Positions 34,330 to 43,234 of a DNA stretch of 53,686 nt are shown in pieces; the stretch's first letter is position 1; each line of letters starts with the position of its first letter. Position numbers and translations under genes: made by a program. The notes beneath the pieces were generated by a model. It saw only the letters and a program-made list of their open reading frames with translations, was not told where the DNA came from and ran no database searches. Source of the stretch: an uncultured Balneolaceae bacterium (GTDB lineage: Bacteria; Bacteroidota; Rhodothermia; Balneolales; Balneolaceae); contig CALKOA010000041.1 of assembly GCA_938091655.1 (NCBI GenBank), positions 1-53,686 on the forward strand, in the 5' to 3' direction.

Positions 34330-35970
34330 ATGGAAACTTTTGAGAATATAGTTGGCACGTTAAATGATTTGGTTTGGAGCACTCCATCCTTCTTCCCCTT
34401 CATGGTTGCCGTACTACTCAGTTTTGGAATTTTTATCACCCTTCGATTAGGCTTTGTTCAAATAAGACATTTTAAGCATGGGATTTTAACCGTAATGGGA
34501 AAATTTGACCATCCTGATGCAATCGGGGACGTCAACCATTTTCAAGCATTGACTACAGCCTTATCAGCTACTGTGGGGATTGGTAATATTGCAGGTGTTG
34601 CCATTGCCATACATTATGGTGGTCCAGGAGCACTGTTCTGGATGTGGGTTACAGCTTTTTTTGGTATGGCAGTTAAATATACTGAGTGTACTCTGGCCGT
34701 GAAATACAGAATACAAAATAGTGATGGGTCGGTCTCTGGTGGTCCTATGTATTACATTGAGAAAGGTCTAGGTGAACAGTGGAAGTGGTTAGCCGTCTTC
34801 TTTGCTGCTATGGCCGTTATATGTTCTTTCTTAACTGGAAATGCCGTACAAGCAAATACCGTAGCTGACACTATGAAAGCCACCTTTCTTATCCCAGGAT
34901 GGATTACTGGGCTAGCAACAGCCTCTGTTGTTGGATTCGTTATAGTTGGTGGAATCAAACGTATTGGTCGAGTAACCGCAAGTTTAATGCCCGTAATGGC
35001 AATCATATATGTACTTGGTGCACTCATTATTTTATTATTGAATGTGGAAAAAGTACTACCAGCATTCGGAACAATCATTGAATATGCCTTTACACCTAAG
35101 GCAGGTGCTTTTGGAATTGGTTCGGGCTTGTTCTTAACTACCTTAGTGTGGGGTATTAAAAGAGGTTTATTTTCAAATGAGGCGGGTCAGGGGTCTGCAC
35201 CCATTGCTCATGGCGCTGCAAAAACTAAAGAACCCGTTCGTGAGGGAGTTGTTGCCCTTTTAGAGCCATTTATTGATACTCTTGTAGTTTGTACCATGAC
35301 CGGTTTAGTCATTGTAAGTACTGGAGTATGGGAGCAAAAACACCCGACAGTTTTTACCACAAACGCCTTAGAAGCTAGCTTTGAAATAGAAGACGAAAGT
35401 ACCATTTTAACCATATCAAACGGTGTACCTGTCAATGGTGATATTCTTCGGAATGACTATTCATATGGAGAATTTTACACAGATAAAGACAGAGAAAAAC
35501 TATTTAATGGCCAAATTATTGTCTTAGAAGACGGATCTGTAGCCATTCAAACATTGACCGGTGAAAACTTAGGTGAACTTCAGACCAGTATTGTTGAGAA
35601 TGGAGCACCATTAACCGCATTAGCTTTTGAGAAAGGTCTTTCCCCCCTATTTGCTGGTGGTAAATATATCGTTACCATTTGTGTGATTTTGTTTGGAGTC
35701 TCCACCGCTATTAGTTGGAGTTATTACGGGGACCGATCTATTCAGTACTTAGCTGGTGATTCTTCCATCATTTATTATAAAATGGTGTATTTAGTCATGC
35801 ACTTCTTAGGAGCTATATTAGCCCTTGAAACGGTTTGGGCTATTGGAGACATTGCATTGGGACTTATGACATTCCCGAATATAATCGCCTTATTTGCCCT
35901 TTCTGGTGTAGTTGCAAAAGCAACAAAAACCTATTTTGATTCCTATAAAGCAAACCAAGGCACGGAATGA
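34330..35970 (+). CDS. Alanine:cation symporter (AGCS family) with large soluble insert
   Basis: A sodium-coupled alanine/glycine importer of the AGCS family. The signature region TALSATVGIGNIAGVAIAIH is at about residues 76-95, with GGPMYYIEKGLG and GIKRGLFSNEAGQGSAPIAH as further hallmarks. It is 546 residues, against about 450 for many members; the extra ~85 residues (about 337-422, VFTTNALEAS to LTALAF) lie between membrane helices and look soluble and acidic. It is the first gene of a plus-strand run; upp begins 1 nt after its stop. Confidence 0.94.
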   Translation: METFENIVGTLNDLVWSTPSFFPFMVAVLLSFGIFITLRLGFVQIRHFKHGILTVMGKFDHPDAIGDVNHFQALTTALSATVGIGNIAGVAIAIHYGGPGALFWMWVTAFFGMAVKYTECTLAVKYRIQNSDGSVSGGPMYYIEKGLGEQWKWLAVFFAAMAVICSFLTGNAVQANTVADTMKATFLIPGWITGLATASVVGFVIVGGIKRIGRVTASLMPVMAIIYVLGALIILLLNVEKVLPAFGTIIEYAFTPKAGAFGIGSGLFLTTLVWGIKRGLFSNEAGQGSAPIAHGAAKTKEPVREGVVALLEPFIDTLVVCTMTGLVIVSTGVWEQKHPTVFTTNALEASFEIEDESTILTISNGVPVNGDILRNDYSYGEFYTDKDREKLFNGQIIVLEDGSVAIQTLTGENLGELQTSIVENGAPLTALAFEKGLSPLFAGGKYIVTICVILFGVSTAISWSYYGDRSIQYLAGDSSIIYYKMVYLVMHFLGAILALETVWAIGDIALGLMTFPNIIALFALSGVVAKATKTYFDSYKANQGTE

Positions 35971-35971
35971 T

Positions 35972-36613
35972 ATGCCTCAAAACAAGTATCTGCAGGTCAT
36001 TGAACACCCCCTAGTCCATCTCTATATAACCAAACTCAGAGATCAACACTCAGGCGTTCAAGCGTTCAGAGAAGCAATGGATAGATTGGGGGGTATTTTA
36101 GGATATCATGCACTCTCACATGTGAGTACCAAAGACGTACAGGTTCAAACACCCCTGGAACGTACATCGGGGGTGGAGTTGGCTAAAACCGTTCATGTAG
36201 TTCCCATACTTCGAGCAGGCTTAAGTTTGGTTCAAGGAATCCTGCATTTCGTGCCCAATGCCAAAGTGGGCCATATTGGTGTGTACCGTGATCACCAATC
36301 ACATGAGCCCATTAACTACTACGACAATTTACCTGAAGGACTGGATAAAGGGACATGTATCGTAGTTGATCCTATGCTTGCCACAGGCGGCAGTGCATCC
36401 CATGCTATTAGCTACTTAAAAGAAAACGGAGCAAATGATATCGTTTTCACTTGTGTAATTGCAGCACCGGAAGGTGTTGAGAGGGTGCATAACACTCATC
36501 CCGATGTCCCTATTATTACCACCTACCTCGATCGTGAATTGAACGAGCAGGCGTACATACTTCCTGGACTCGGTGATGCAGGAGACCGGTACTTTGGTAC
36601 TACTCCTTCGTAA
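35972..36613 (+). CDS. upp: Uracil phosphoribosyltransferase
   Basis: Salvages uracil to UMP with PRPP. From the ATG at 35972, 1 nt after the symporter stop, it has 213 residues, close to the usual ~208. An upstream in-frame Met at 35912 lies inside the symporter and is rejected. The PRPP loop CIVVDPMLATGGSASHAI and the uracil-binding end YILPGLGDAGDRYFGT are diagnostic, with VPILRAGLSLVQGI also conserved. lptC follows after 9 nt; the functional link is not obvious. Confidence 0.96.
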   Translation: MPQNKYLQVIEHPLVHLYITKLRDQHSGVQAFREAMDRLGGILGYHALSHVSTKDVQVQTPLERTSGVELAKTVHVVPILRAGLSLVQGILHFVPNAKVGHIGVYRDHQSHEPINYYDNLPEGLDKGTCIVVDPMLATGGSASHAISYLKENGANDIVFTCVIAAPEGVERVHNTHPDVPIITTYLDRELNEQAYILPGLGDAGDRYFGTTPS

Positions 36614-36622
36614 CTATTTGTT

Positions 36623-37192
36623 ATGAAAGAACTGCATCTTACACATATCGCATTCATTTTCTGTACCGCCTTTAGTGTTACACTATTGTCTTGTCAGGAT
36701 TTATCCGAATTTGATACCCAACAGATTGATCAGGTCTTACAAGCCGATAAAATCGGTTCTTCTGAAAGCTGGGGTTTCCGTCTAAATCTAATGGATGAGG
36801 GTCGAAAAGTACTCGATTTAGAAGCTAGTTATGCAAAATTTGTGGAGAATAATGAGGAAAGCTTTACTGAAATATCAGGTCCTATTTTAATTACTATTTA
36901 TGACGAAGCAACAGGCGAATTACAGAGCACCATAACCTGTGATAGTGCTCTTTATAGGTCGTCTGTTGGAGTATTTGAAATGTATTTCAAGGTTGAAATT
37001 AACACAACGGAGGAAAAAATCTTGAGATCTGACTATCTAAAATGGCAGCGTTTTCAGGATCGAATGAGCACTCCCCTATTTGTAACCTTTATTGCTCCTC
37101 CGGATAGTATTTCTGCTTTAGGTTTTGAAGGAAATACAGATTTAAGTGAGTATACTTTAAACGAAGGGGGTGGTACTGTTGTCATCGATTAA
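36623..37192 (+). CDS. lptC: LPS export periplasmic protein LptC
   Basis: A periplasmic bridge protein of the LPS transport chain. It has 189 residues with a lipoprotein-like start (hydrophobic, then TLLSCQDL with Cys25 as candidate lipid site). The following beta-jellyroll pattern (LEASYAKFVENNEESFTEIS, STITCDSALYRSSVGVFEM, LRSDYLKWQRFQDRM) matches LptC. The next gene, LptA-like, overlaps its end by 23 nt. LptB, LptF and LptG are not in the window. Lipidation is inferred from the N-terminus only. Confidence 0.88.
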   Translation: MKELHLTHIAFIFCTAFSVTLLSCQDLSEFDTQQIDQVLQADKIGSSESWGFRLNLMDEGRKVLDLEASYAKFVENNEESFTEISGPILITIYDEATGELQSTITCDSALYRSSVGVFEMYFKVEINTTEEKILRSDYLKWQRFQDRMSTPLFVTFIAPPDSISALGFEGNTDLSEYTLNEGGGTVVID

Positions 37193-38768
37193 ATGTGCCT
37201 ATAGCCGAATAAAAAATTGTTGGGCGCCTGCAGCGAATAGTCAAATGAGTTTATTCTTATTACTGGGTGGTATTGGGGCGTTATTTAGCATCGTTAGCAG
37301 TCCATTGCAGGCTCAAAATGTTGTCGAATTGTTACGTTTCGAATCAGCCGAACGAACCATATACGAACAAGAGCCTGTTCAACGCTTAATTCAAGCACGT
37401 CTCACCGTAGATGGGTTAGCCATGGTATGTGATACTGCGTATCGGTACTTAGATCGCAGTGAACTACTAGCGATTGGTAACCTTCAAATTGAAACAGAGA
37501 ATGCCATTATTTGGACCGATTCTCTCCGCTATTTTAGTAAAAACGAACGTAGCCTCTTAAGAGGCAGGGTGATTATTGAACAGGAGAATACTCGTCTATT
37601 TGGCAGATCGGTAGATTACAATTTCGAAGAAAAAATTGCTTATTTCACCAATGGTATAAGGCTTGAAGATAGCACAGGAGTACTCACGGCTAACAGAGGA
37701 ACATATTTTGAAGAACAAGATAGTGCCCTCTTTATTGAGCATGTACAACTGCTTAGCGAGGAAGAATATGCGGAGAGTGACTTCATGACCCTCGCACGTA
37801 CGACAAAAAGGAGTTACCTATCCGGTAATGTACTCATCGATAATCTTAGCGATCAGCAACGAATTCGGGCCGATTCAATCTACGCAGACTCCACAGGCTT
37901 CCGTCAACTCATTGGAAATGCCGTTATACGTACGATTGACTCTGCAGCTAATGATACTTCAGATGAACTAACGCCAGATAGTAACACTCCAAATGAATCA
38001 AATCCAGATATTGACACTCCAGATGATCCAAATCCAAAAAGCAATACCAATATCGAATCTGATACAACCTTTGTATTTGCCCCCATCATTAACGTGTACG
38101 ACAAAGATAGCACTTTCACATTTCAAAGTGACTCACTGAGTCAAAGCTGGAGTACTAACTTTTCTACCCGTTCGGACAGTTTACAATACGATTCCGAGCT
38201 CGAAGAATTCACCTTAACAGGCCAACCCATAGCCTGGTATGATAATACCGAACTAAATGCAAAAACCATTATTGCGCAAACTGATAGTAATGAACTAAGC
38301 CTATTATACCTACTTAATGATGCCTTTGTTACTGTTAGAGCAGAGGAATCGGGCCGTTTTAATCAACTAAAAGCCGATACGATAATAACTCGGTTTAAAG
38401 ATGGTCGACTTAATACTATGACCTTAGAGCCTAATGTGACCATTCTTTATTTTACCCAAAATCAAGAAAATGAAAACGATGGGGCAATTGAACTAAACAC
38501 TCCTCTGGCGAATATACGTTTTGTAGAGGATGATATCGACGAATTAACTGCTGCTGCTTCTCAAGGCTTTGTTTTTGAAGAAGACAGTAGCCTTTCTTTA
38601 CGGAGACTGGAAGGTTTTCGTTGGAGTCCGAACAATCGTCCAAGTAAACCTACTATTGATTTGGAGTATCGTTTTGATGCCGTGCCAACTAAACCCGAAT
38701 TTATTCTACCCCTTCGATTCCAACAGTATGTAAAGGATAAGAAAAGTGTTAATTTTAATCCAAAATAA
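37170..38768 (+). CDS. OstA-like / LptA-type LPS transport protein with acidic repeat linker
   Basis: A 532-residue periplasmic protein. The GTG at 37170 overlaps lptC by 23 nt and has GAAGGGG upstream; an ATG at 37245 is an alternative start that would still leave a signal-like segment ending SSPLQAQN. The N-terminal half has OstA/LptA beta-strand repeats (LAIGNLQIETENAIIWTDSL, RLFGRSVDYNFEEKIAYFTN, LTANRGTYFEEQDSALFIEH). An Asp/Asn/Pro-rich linker (about 260-300) with two 30-bp repeat units separates it from a second beta-rich region. It probably forms the LPS bridge with LptC. Confidence 0.83.
   Translation: MVLLSSIKCAYSRIKNCWAPAANSQMSLFLLLGGIGALFSIVSSPLQAQNVVELLRFESAERTIYEQEPVQRLIQARLTVDGLAMVCDTAYRYLDRSELLAIGNLQIETENAIIWTDSLRYFSKNERSLLRGRVIIEQENTRLFGRSVDYNFEEKIAYFTNGIRLEDSTGVLTANRGTYFEEQDSALFIEHVQLLSEEEYAESDFMTLARTTKRSYLSGNVLIDNLSDQQRIRADSIYADSTGFRQLIGNAVIRTIDSAANDTSDELTPDSNTPNESNPDIDTPDDPNPKSNTNIESDTTFVFAPIINVYDKDSTFTFQSDSLSQSWSTNFSTRSDSLQYDSELEEFTLTGQPIAWYDNTELNAKTIIAQTDSNELSLLYLLNDAFVTVRAEESGRFNQLKADTIITRFKDGRLNTMTLEPNVTILYFTQNQENENDGAIELNTPLANIRFVEDDIDELTAAASQGFVFEEDSSLSLRRLEGFRWSPNNRPSKPTIDLEYRFDAVPTKPEFILPLRFQQYVKDKKSVNFNPK
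37984..38043 (+). repeat. Two imperfect 30-bp tandem units inside the LptA-like gene
   Basis: Units begin ACACTCC at 37984 and 38014 and share about two-thirds of their bases, encoding the acidic linker TPNESNPDID and TPDDPNPKSN. In-frame units of ten codons allow the linker length to vary without breaking the gene. Confidence 0.6.
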
Positions 38769-38780
38769 TCAATCGATACG

Positions 38781-39581
38781 ATGACGGATATGTTAAAAAA
38801 TACCCCCTATTTATTACTCTTAAGCATCTTTATGATGCTTGGTTTTTATGGGTGCAGTAACACCCCCGAAACATCTAAAGATAAAGTGGCTAATGAGACT
38901 AAGAACTCTTTAGAACCAAAAATAATGGTTGAATCTATCTCGGATTGGGTCGTATTGTTTGATTCGCAAACCCACTCAACTATGGATGCTTGGACTGGGT
39001 TTAATCAGGAAGTTATTCCGGAAAAATGGGAAATTATCGATGGAATACTCACTGTTTCAAAACAAGGAGATGCGGTTGAAAAAAATACGGGATTTGGTCA
39101 ATCCATTGCGAGTAGAGACCTCTTCGAAAACTTTGAATTAGAAGTCCATTACAGAATGTCACCTGGTGGAAATAGCGGTATCATGTATCATGTAATCCAA
39201 GGGAGTGACTACGAAGATGACTATGAAACCGGACCTGAATATCAATTATTGGACAATGAATTAGCTCCCTCTGAATCACTTCCTCATCGCCAAGTAGCCT
39301 CTTTGTATGATATGTATGCTCCTAATTCATCACCATACCTACCTGCAGGGCAATGGAATATAGCAGGAATAAGAGTGCTTGATAACGAAGTCGAACACTG
39401 GTTAAACGGAGAATTAGTTCTCCAATATAATCTCAGAAGCGCCGATTTTCTCCAACGCAAACAGGAAAGCAAGTGGAATGACGATGCTGATTGGGCCAAA
39501 GCAGGAATTGGACACATTTCCCTGCAGGATCATGGGGATAAAGTCGAATTCAAGCGGGTTGCAGTTCGTCGGATAAAATAA
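38781..39581 (+). CDS. DUF1080 (3-keto-disaccharide hydrolase-like) lipoprotein
   Basis: A 266-residue lipoprotein with a signal and candidate lipid Cys in MLGFYGCSN (Cys25 region). The DUF1080 jelly-roll starts at WVVLFDSQTHS and contains KWEIIDGILTVSKQ, NFELEVHYRMSPGGNSGIMY, GPEYQLLDNE and WNIAGIRVLDNEVEHWLNGE, the laminin/concanavalin-like core. The family includes periplasmic 3-keto-glycoside hydrolases. It follows the LptA-like gene by 12 nt and closes the plus-strand run. Its sugar substrate is not readable. Confidence 0.88.
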   Translation: MTDMLKNTPYLLLLSIFMMLGFYGCSNTPETSKDKVANETKNSLEPKIMVESISDWVVLFDSQTHSTMDAWTGFNQEVIPEKWEIIDGILTVSKQGDAVEKNTGFGQSIASRDLFENFELEVHYRMSPGGNSGIMYHVIQGSDYEDDYETGPEYQLLDNELAPSESLPHRQVASLYDMYAPNSSPYLPAGQWNIAGIRVLDNEVEHWLNGELVLQYNLRSADFLQRKQESKWNDDADWAKAGIGHISLQDHGDKVEFKRVAVRRIK

Positions 39582-39647
39582 ACAGTGCCATGGGCCCAAA
39601 CATTCGAACAAAGCTCGTTCAAACCCGTGTAACGACTATTTGCTAAT

Positions 39648-40796
39648 TTAAAAAGAACGCACAGGTTGTTGTTGACTAAGGCAATGAAAGGCCCCAAGTC
39701 CCCAAACCAATTCACGTGCATTTACTCCTCGTACCACTTTATTAGCAAAACACTCCTGTAAAATACCTATAGCTTGTTCATCATTAGGATCGTCAAAGAC
39801 TGGAACCCAAACAGAATCATTGCTAATATAAAAGTTTGCATAGGAAGCAGGTAATCGTTGCCCTTCATGCACAACCGGAGAAGGCATTGGAAGCGCAACA
39901 AGTTCGGGTTTAGAACCATCGGCAAAGTAGAAGCCATGTAGGCGTTCCCAATTTTCTTGTAATGCCTGATAGTTTTCATCTTTACTATTATTCTCTACAG
40001 CACTAACAATGGTATTGGGTGAGACAAATCTTGTCATATCGTCAATATGACCGTCTGTATCGTCCCCTACAATACCATCACCTAGCCACCAAATTTCCTT
40101 GGCGCCATAAAAACGTTCCAAGTATCCCTCAATCTGCGATTGATTTAGATTGGGATTACGGTTTGGGTTCAGCAAACATGCCTTGGTTGTCATTATAACT
40201 CCCTGGCCGTTGGTTTCTATTGCACCCCCTTCCATTACAATACCTGGTCGGATACTAGGTATGGCTAAAAAATTCGCTACCTGCGCTGGAATTGCATTAT
40301 CTAGGTCAAAAGGGGGATATTTTTGGCCCCATGCATTGTATTCCCAATCCAGCAGTATTACCGAGTCAACTTCCTGATCTCGCACCAAGAAACAAGGCCC
40401 ATGATCGCGACACCAAGCATCGTTGGTTGGGAATTGATGCAACTCTAGACTGCTTACATCCCCTCCTTTCTGCTTAATTAATTCGTGAACATATTCAGCC
40501 ATTTTAATGGTATTAACATTAATGTGAACTCGTTCTTCATGGGTCAGACCTGCGGCGAATTCTGCATAAATGGGAATAATCCGGTCCAACATTCCCGGCC
40601 AAGTATTGGGATTGTGTGGCCAACTTAACCACGTTGCCTCATGAGCTTCAAATTCTCCTGGGAAGCGATATCCCATCTCAGTGACATTAACCCGAGATGT
40701 ATCTACGTGGTTTAATGAGTACACATTTGAAGAGGCTTTAGTCGGTATTTGATCGGCGCCTGCTGAATGTCGGTCTTCGTTCAATTCAGGATTCAT
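39648..40796 (-). CDS. aguA: Agmatine deiminase
   Basis: Converts agmatine to N-carbamoylputrescine. It has 382 residues with a ~40-residue N-terminal extension before MGYRFPGEFEAHEATWLSWP; the start could be that Met (40676). Catalytic features are visible: WCRDHGPCFLV, GDDTDGHIDDMTRFV with the conserved His, and the nucleophile Cys372 in GLGAFHCLSQQQP. It overlaps aguB by 11 nt, so the two steps of the pathway are translationally coupled. Note LSQQQ where many enzymes read ITQQ. Confidence 0.95.
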   Translation of the reverse strand: MNPELNEDRHSAGADQIPTKASSNVYSLNHVDTSRVNVTEMGYRFPGEFEAHEATWLSWPHNPNTWPGMLDRIIPIYAEFAAGLTHEERVHINVNTIKMAEYVHELIKQKGGDVSSLELHQFPTNDAWCRDHGPCFLVRDQEVDSVILLDWEYNAWGQKYPPFDLDNAIPAQVANFLAIPSIRPGIVMEGGAIETNGQGVIMTTKACLLNPNRNPNLNQSQIEGYLERFYGAKEIWWLGDGIVGDDTDGHIDDMTRFVSPNTIVSAVENNSKDENYQALQENWERLHGFYFADGSKPELVALPMPSPVVHEGQRLPASYANFYISNDSVWVPVFDDPNDEQAIGILQECFANKVVRGVNARELVWGLGAFHCLSQQQPVRSF

Positions 40797-41691
40797 CGTC
40801 TAAAAACCGCTTAGTAATGGGGTGATAACTGTCAATTCTTCGGTCTCTTAGAAATGGCCAATGAATTCGGTAGGCATCCGATTGGCTATAATTAATCGGT
40901 TGAATCAAAATCTCTTCTTTGCCTTCAGAGGCTTGACAAAGCACCTTGCCAAAGGCATTGCATGCAAATGATTGTCCCCAGAATTGCATGTCACCTTCTA
41001 CCCCAACTCGGTTAACTGAAAGTATAGGAATTCCATTAGCTACAGCATGAGAACGCTGTATGGTATGCCAAGCTTGATGCTGCTCATCGTTGGTCGCAGG
41101 ATCTTGTGATTGAGCCCATCCTATGGCAGTCGGGTACACCAATACATCAGCCCCTTTTAACGCTGTTAATCTAGCCGCTTCTGGATACCATTGGTCCCAA
41201 CAAATAAGCACTCCTATTCTGCCAAATCGTGTGGGGAAAACCTTGTAACCAAGATCTCCCGGAGTAAAATAAAATTTCTCGTAATAGCCAGGATCGTCTG
41301 GTATGTGCATTTTTCTGTACATTCCAACCATCTCACCATCGGCATCGATAACAACCGCGGTATTGTGGTAGAGTCCTTGAGCCCGTTTTTCGAACAGCGA
41401 GGCCACTATAACCACCCCTAGTTCTTTTGCTAGTTCAGAAAAGGTTCGAGTCGATGTCCCAGGTATCGTTTCTGCTAAGCCAAAATGATCATAATCTTCC
41501 GTAAAGCAGAAATATTGTGAGGCAAATAACTCTTGCAGAACCATCACTTGTGCTCCCTGTTCTGCTGCCATTCGAATCTTGGTAACCGCTTTTTCCCGGT
41601 TTTCATCTGGATCGGTACCACAGCTCATTTGGATGAGCGCAAAAGTGACTTCTCGGATTTGCTCTGAATAGGTAGAGTGACTCATAGACAT
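40786..41691 (-). CDS. aguB: N-carbamoylputrescine amidase (nitrilase superfamily)
   Basis: Hydrolyses N-carbamoylputrescine to putrescine, completing the agmatine route with AguA. The 301-residue protein has the nitrilase Glu-Lys-Cys triad: Glu54 in LQELFASQYF, Lys127 in YRKMHIPDDPGYYEK and Cys164 in VLICWDQWYPEAARL. The block DDPGYYEKFYFTPGD is specific to this subgroup. It lies 39 nt after suhB on the same strand and overlaps aguA. The substrate is supported by the neighbouring aguA rather than by sequence alone. Confidence 0.95.
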   Translation of the reverse strand: MSMSHSTYSEQIREVTFALIQMSCGTDPDENREKAVTKIRMAAEQGAQVMVLQELFASQYFCFTEDYDHFGLAETIPGTSTRTFSELAKELGVVIVASLFEKRAQGLYHNTAVVIDADGEMVGMYRKMHIPDDPGYYEKFYFTPGDLGYKVFPTRFGRIGVLICWDQWYPEAARLTALKGADVLVYPTAIGWAQSQDPATNDEQHQAWHTIQRSHAVANGIPILSVNRVGVEGDMQFWGQSFACNAFGKVLCQASEGKEEILIQPINYSQSDAYRIHWPFLRDRRIDSYHPITKRFLDDES

Positions 41692-41730
41692 AGAATTAAA
41701 CTCTGGATCATAGAAAATTATTCATAGAAT

Positions 41731-42555
41731 TTACGGAGAACCAAATCCTGGATAAATACCTTGAATGCGTTCGAGTAAATATTTTTTTATAGGTTTGTTC
41801 CCTGCGATTATTTGCTTTCCGGAGAGCCACTGATCTCCGCCTTCCCAATCGCAAATATATCCCCCTGCTTCTTGAACAATGAACGCACCGGCTGCTACAT
41901 CCCATGCATGTAAGCCTTCTTCAAAAAAACCTTCAACCCAACCAGCGGCAACCGCACATAAATCATACGAAGCTGCCCCCGCTCTTCGAACACCATGAGT
42001 TTCTTGGAATAGTACCTTAAGCAATGTTAAAAATGAATGAACCCGTGAGAATTCTGTATAGGGAAAGCCTGTAGCTATGAGAGAGTCTTCGGGCTGTGTA
42101 CAAGGGCTGACTGAAAGTACAGAGCCATCCAAATAAGCCCCTTGTCCTTTTGTAGCATAGAAACATTGTTTATGCGCCAACTCATAGACTAACCCGAGCA
42201 CCAATTCCGTTCGGTCCCAAAGAGCAATGGAAACACAATAAGGCGCAAAACCATGCGAAAAATTGGTCGTGCCATCGATGGGATCTATAATCCAAATTCG
42301 TTGATCTAGTTCCTCTGGTCGGGCATGATTTTCCTCGGCCCAAATCACATCATCCGGAAATAATTCACTCAACCGATTAACTATGAACTCTTCAGAGGCA
42401 AGATCCGCGGTGGTTACTAAGTCATTTTTAGCTTTACGCTCGATTTTAAACTGGTTATCGGCTCTAATCTTGTGAATGATATCATCCAATTCGGGCAATA
42501 GTGCTTTAATGGCATTGAGTTCTGTTTCGTAGCTTTTTTCAGGTAAACTTTTCAT
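41731..42555 (-). CDS. suhB: Inositol-1-monophosphatase family protein
   Basis: A 274-residue magnesium-dependent phosphatase of the IMPase/SuhB family. Motifs are WAEENHARP (Glu ligand), WIIDPIDGTTNFSHGFAPY (the DPIDGTTNF signature) and HAWDVAAGAFIVQEAGG with the WDxAAG motif. The natural substrate could be inositol phosphate, a sugar phosphate or NADP-like molecules; the sequence does not decide. It is the first gene before aguB-aguA on the minus strand and divergent from rpiB across 210 nt. Confidence 0.9.
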   Translation of the reverse strand: MKSLPEKSYETELNAIKALLPELDDIIHKIRADNQFKIERKAKNDLVTTADLASEEFIVNRLSELFPDDVIWAEENHARPEELDQRIWIIDPIDGTTNFSHGFAPYCVSIALWDRTELVLGLVYELAHKQCFYATKGQGAYLDGSVLSVSPCTQPEDSLIATGFPYTEFSRVHSFLTLLKVLFQETHGVRRAGAASYDLCAVAAGWVEGFFEEGLHAWDVAAGAFIVQEAGGYICDWEGGDQWLSGKQIIAGNKPIKKYLLERIQGIYPGFGSP

Positions 42556-42765
42556 CGATATGACTGGTTAAGAGGTAGTATTTGAGGCTATAGAATGAGC
42601 TCAAAGCCCCTTTTAGCCCGGTATCTCGCCTCTTTTTCGCCTCTTTGACTGGGGGCCATAAGCTTACAAGCTCCACCACAATTTAGGGTTTCTTCTTTAA
42701 ACTAAGCGTTTTTTTAAAGATATTTAGCGTACTTTTTATTCTTCCCAGTAACCCTACTTATTTTT

Positions 42766-43218
42766 ATGAAAATCCCCATTGCAAGCGACCATGCAGGATA
42801 TGCAGCAAAATGTGTTGTGCTGCAAATATTAAAGGATCTTCGGGTAGATGTAGACGACCTAGGCACTCATAGTGAAGATTCCGTAGATTACCCAGAATAT
42901 GCCGTGCAAGTTGCACAAAGAATTGATCAAGGCGATGCCGAATTAGGCATTCTTATTTGTGGCAGTGGTCAAGGAGTCTGTATGACCGCCAATAAGTATA
43001 GCGGCGTAAGAGCCGCATTGGTCCAAGATGCGCAAACCGCTGCCCTGACTCGACAGCACAATAACTCTAACATATTATGTCTGCCAGGACGAAGTTTAGA
43101 ACACGAACCTGAATTACTTAAAAATATTCTAAAAAGCTGGTTAGAAACACCGTTTGAAGGTGGTCGCCATGAACGTCGCGTCCAGAAAATCTCTAGCCTA
43201 ACCTCATCACACTCATAA
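42766..43218 (+). CDS. rpiB: Ribose-5-phosphate isomerase B
   Basis: Interconverts ribose 5-phosphate and ribulose 5-phosphate. The 150-residue length is usual. [10 protein letters not shown] at the start with Asp8-His9, the catalytic Cys65 in [22 protein letters not shown] and [15 protein letters not shown] are family signatures. GSGQGVC departs slightly from the common GTGIGM pattern. glyA follows after 16 nt, the usual coupling of pentose and serine/glycine genes in many bacteria. Confidence 0.96.
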   Translation: MKIPIASDHAGYAAKCVVLQILKDLRVDVDDLGTHSEDSVDYPEYAVQVAQRIDQGDAELGILICGSGQGVCMTANKYSGVRAALVQDAQTAALTRQHNNSNILCLPGRSLEHEPELLKNILKSWLETPFEGGRHERRVQKISSLTSSHS

Positions 43219-43234
43219 ATTATTAGCTATATCT

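Noticed and set aside
42556-42765. Riboswitch or small RNA in the largest gene-free gap (210 nt)
   Set aside because: I found no convincing stem or known aptamer pattern; only short A/T-rich and C-rich tracts are visible.
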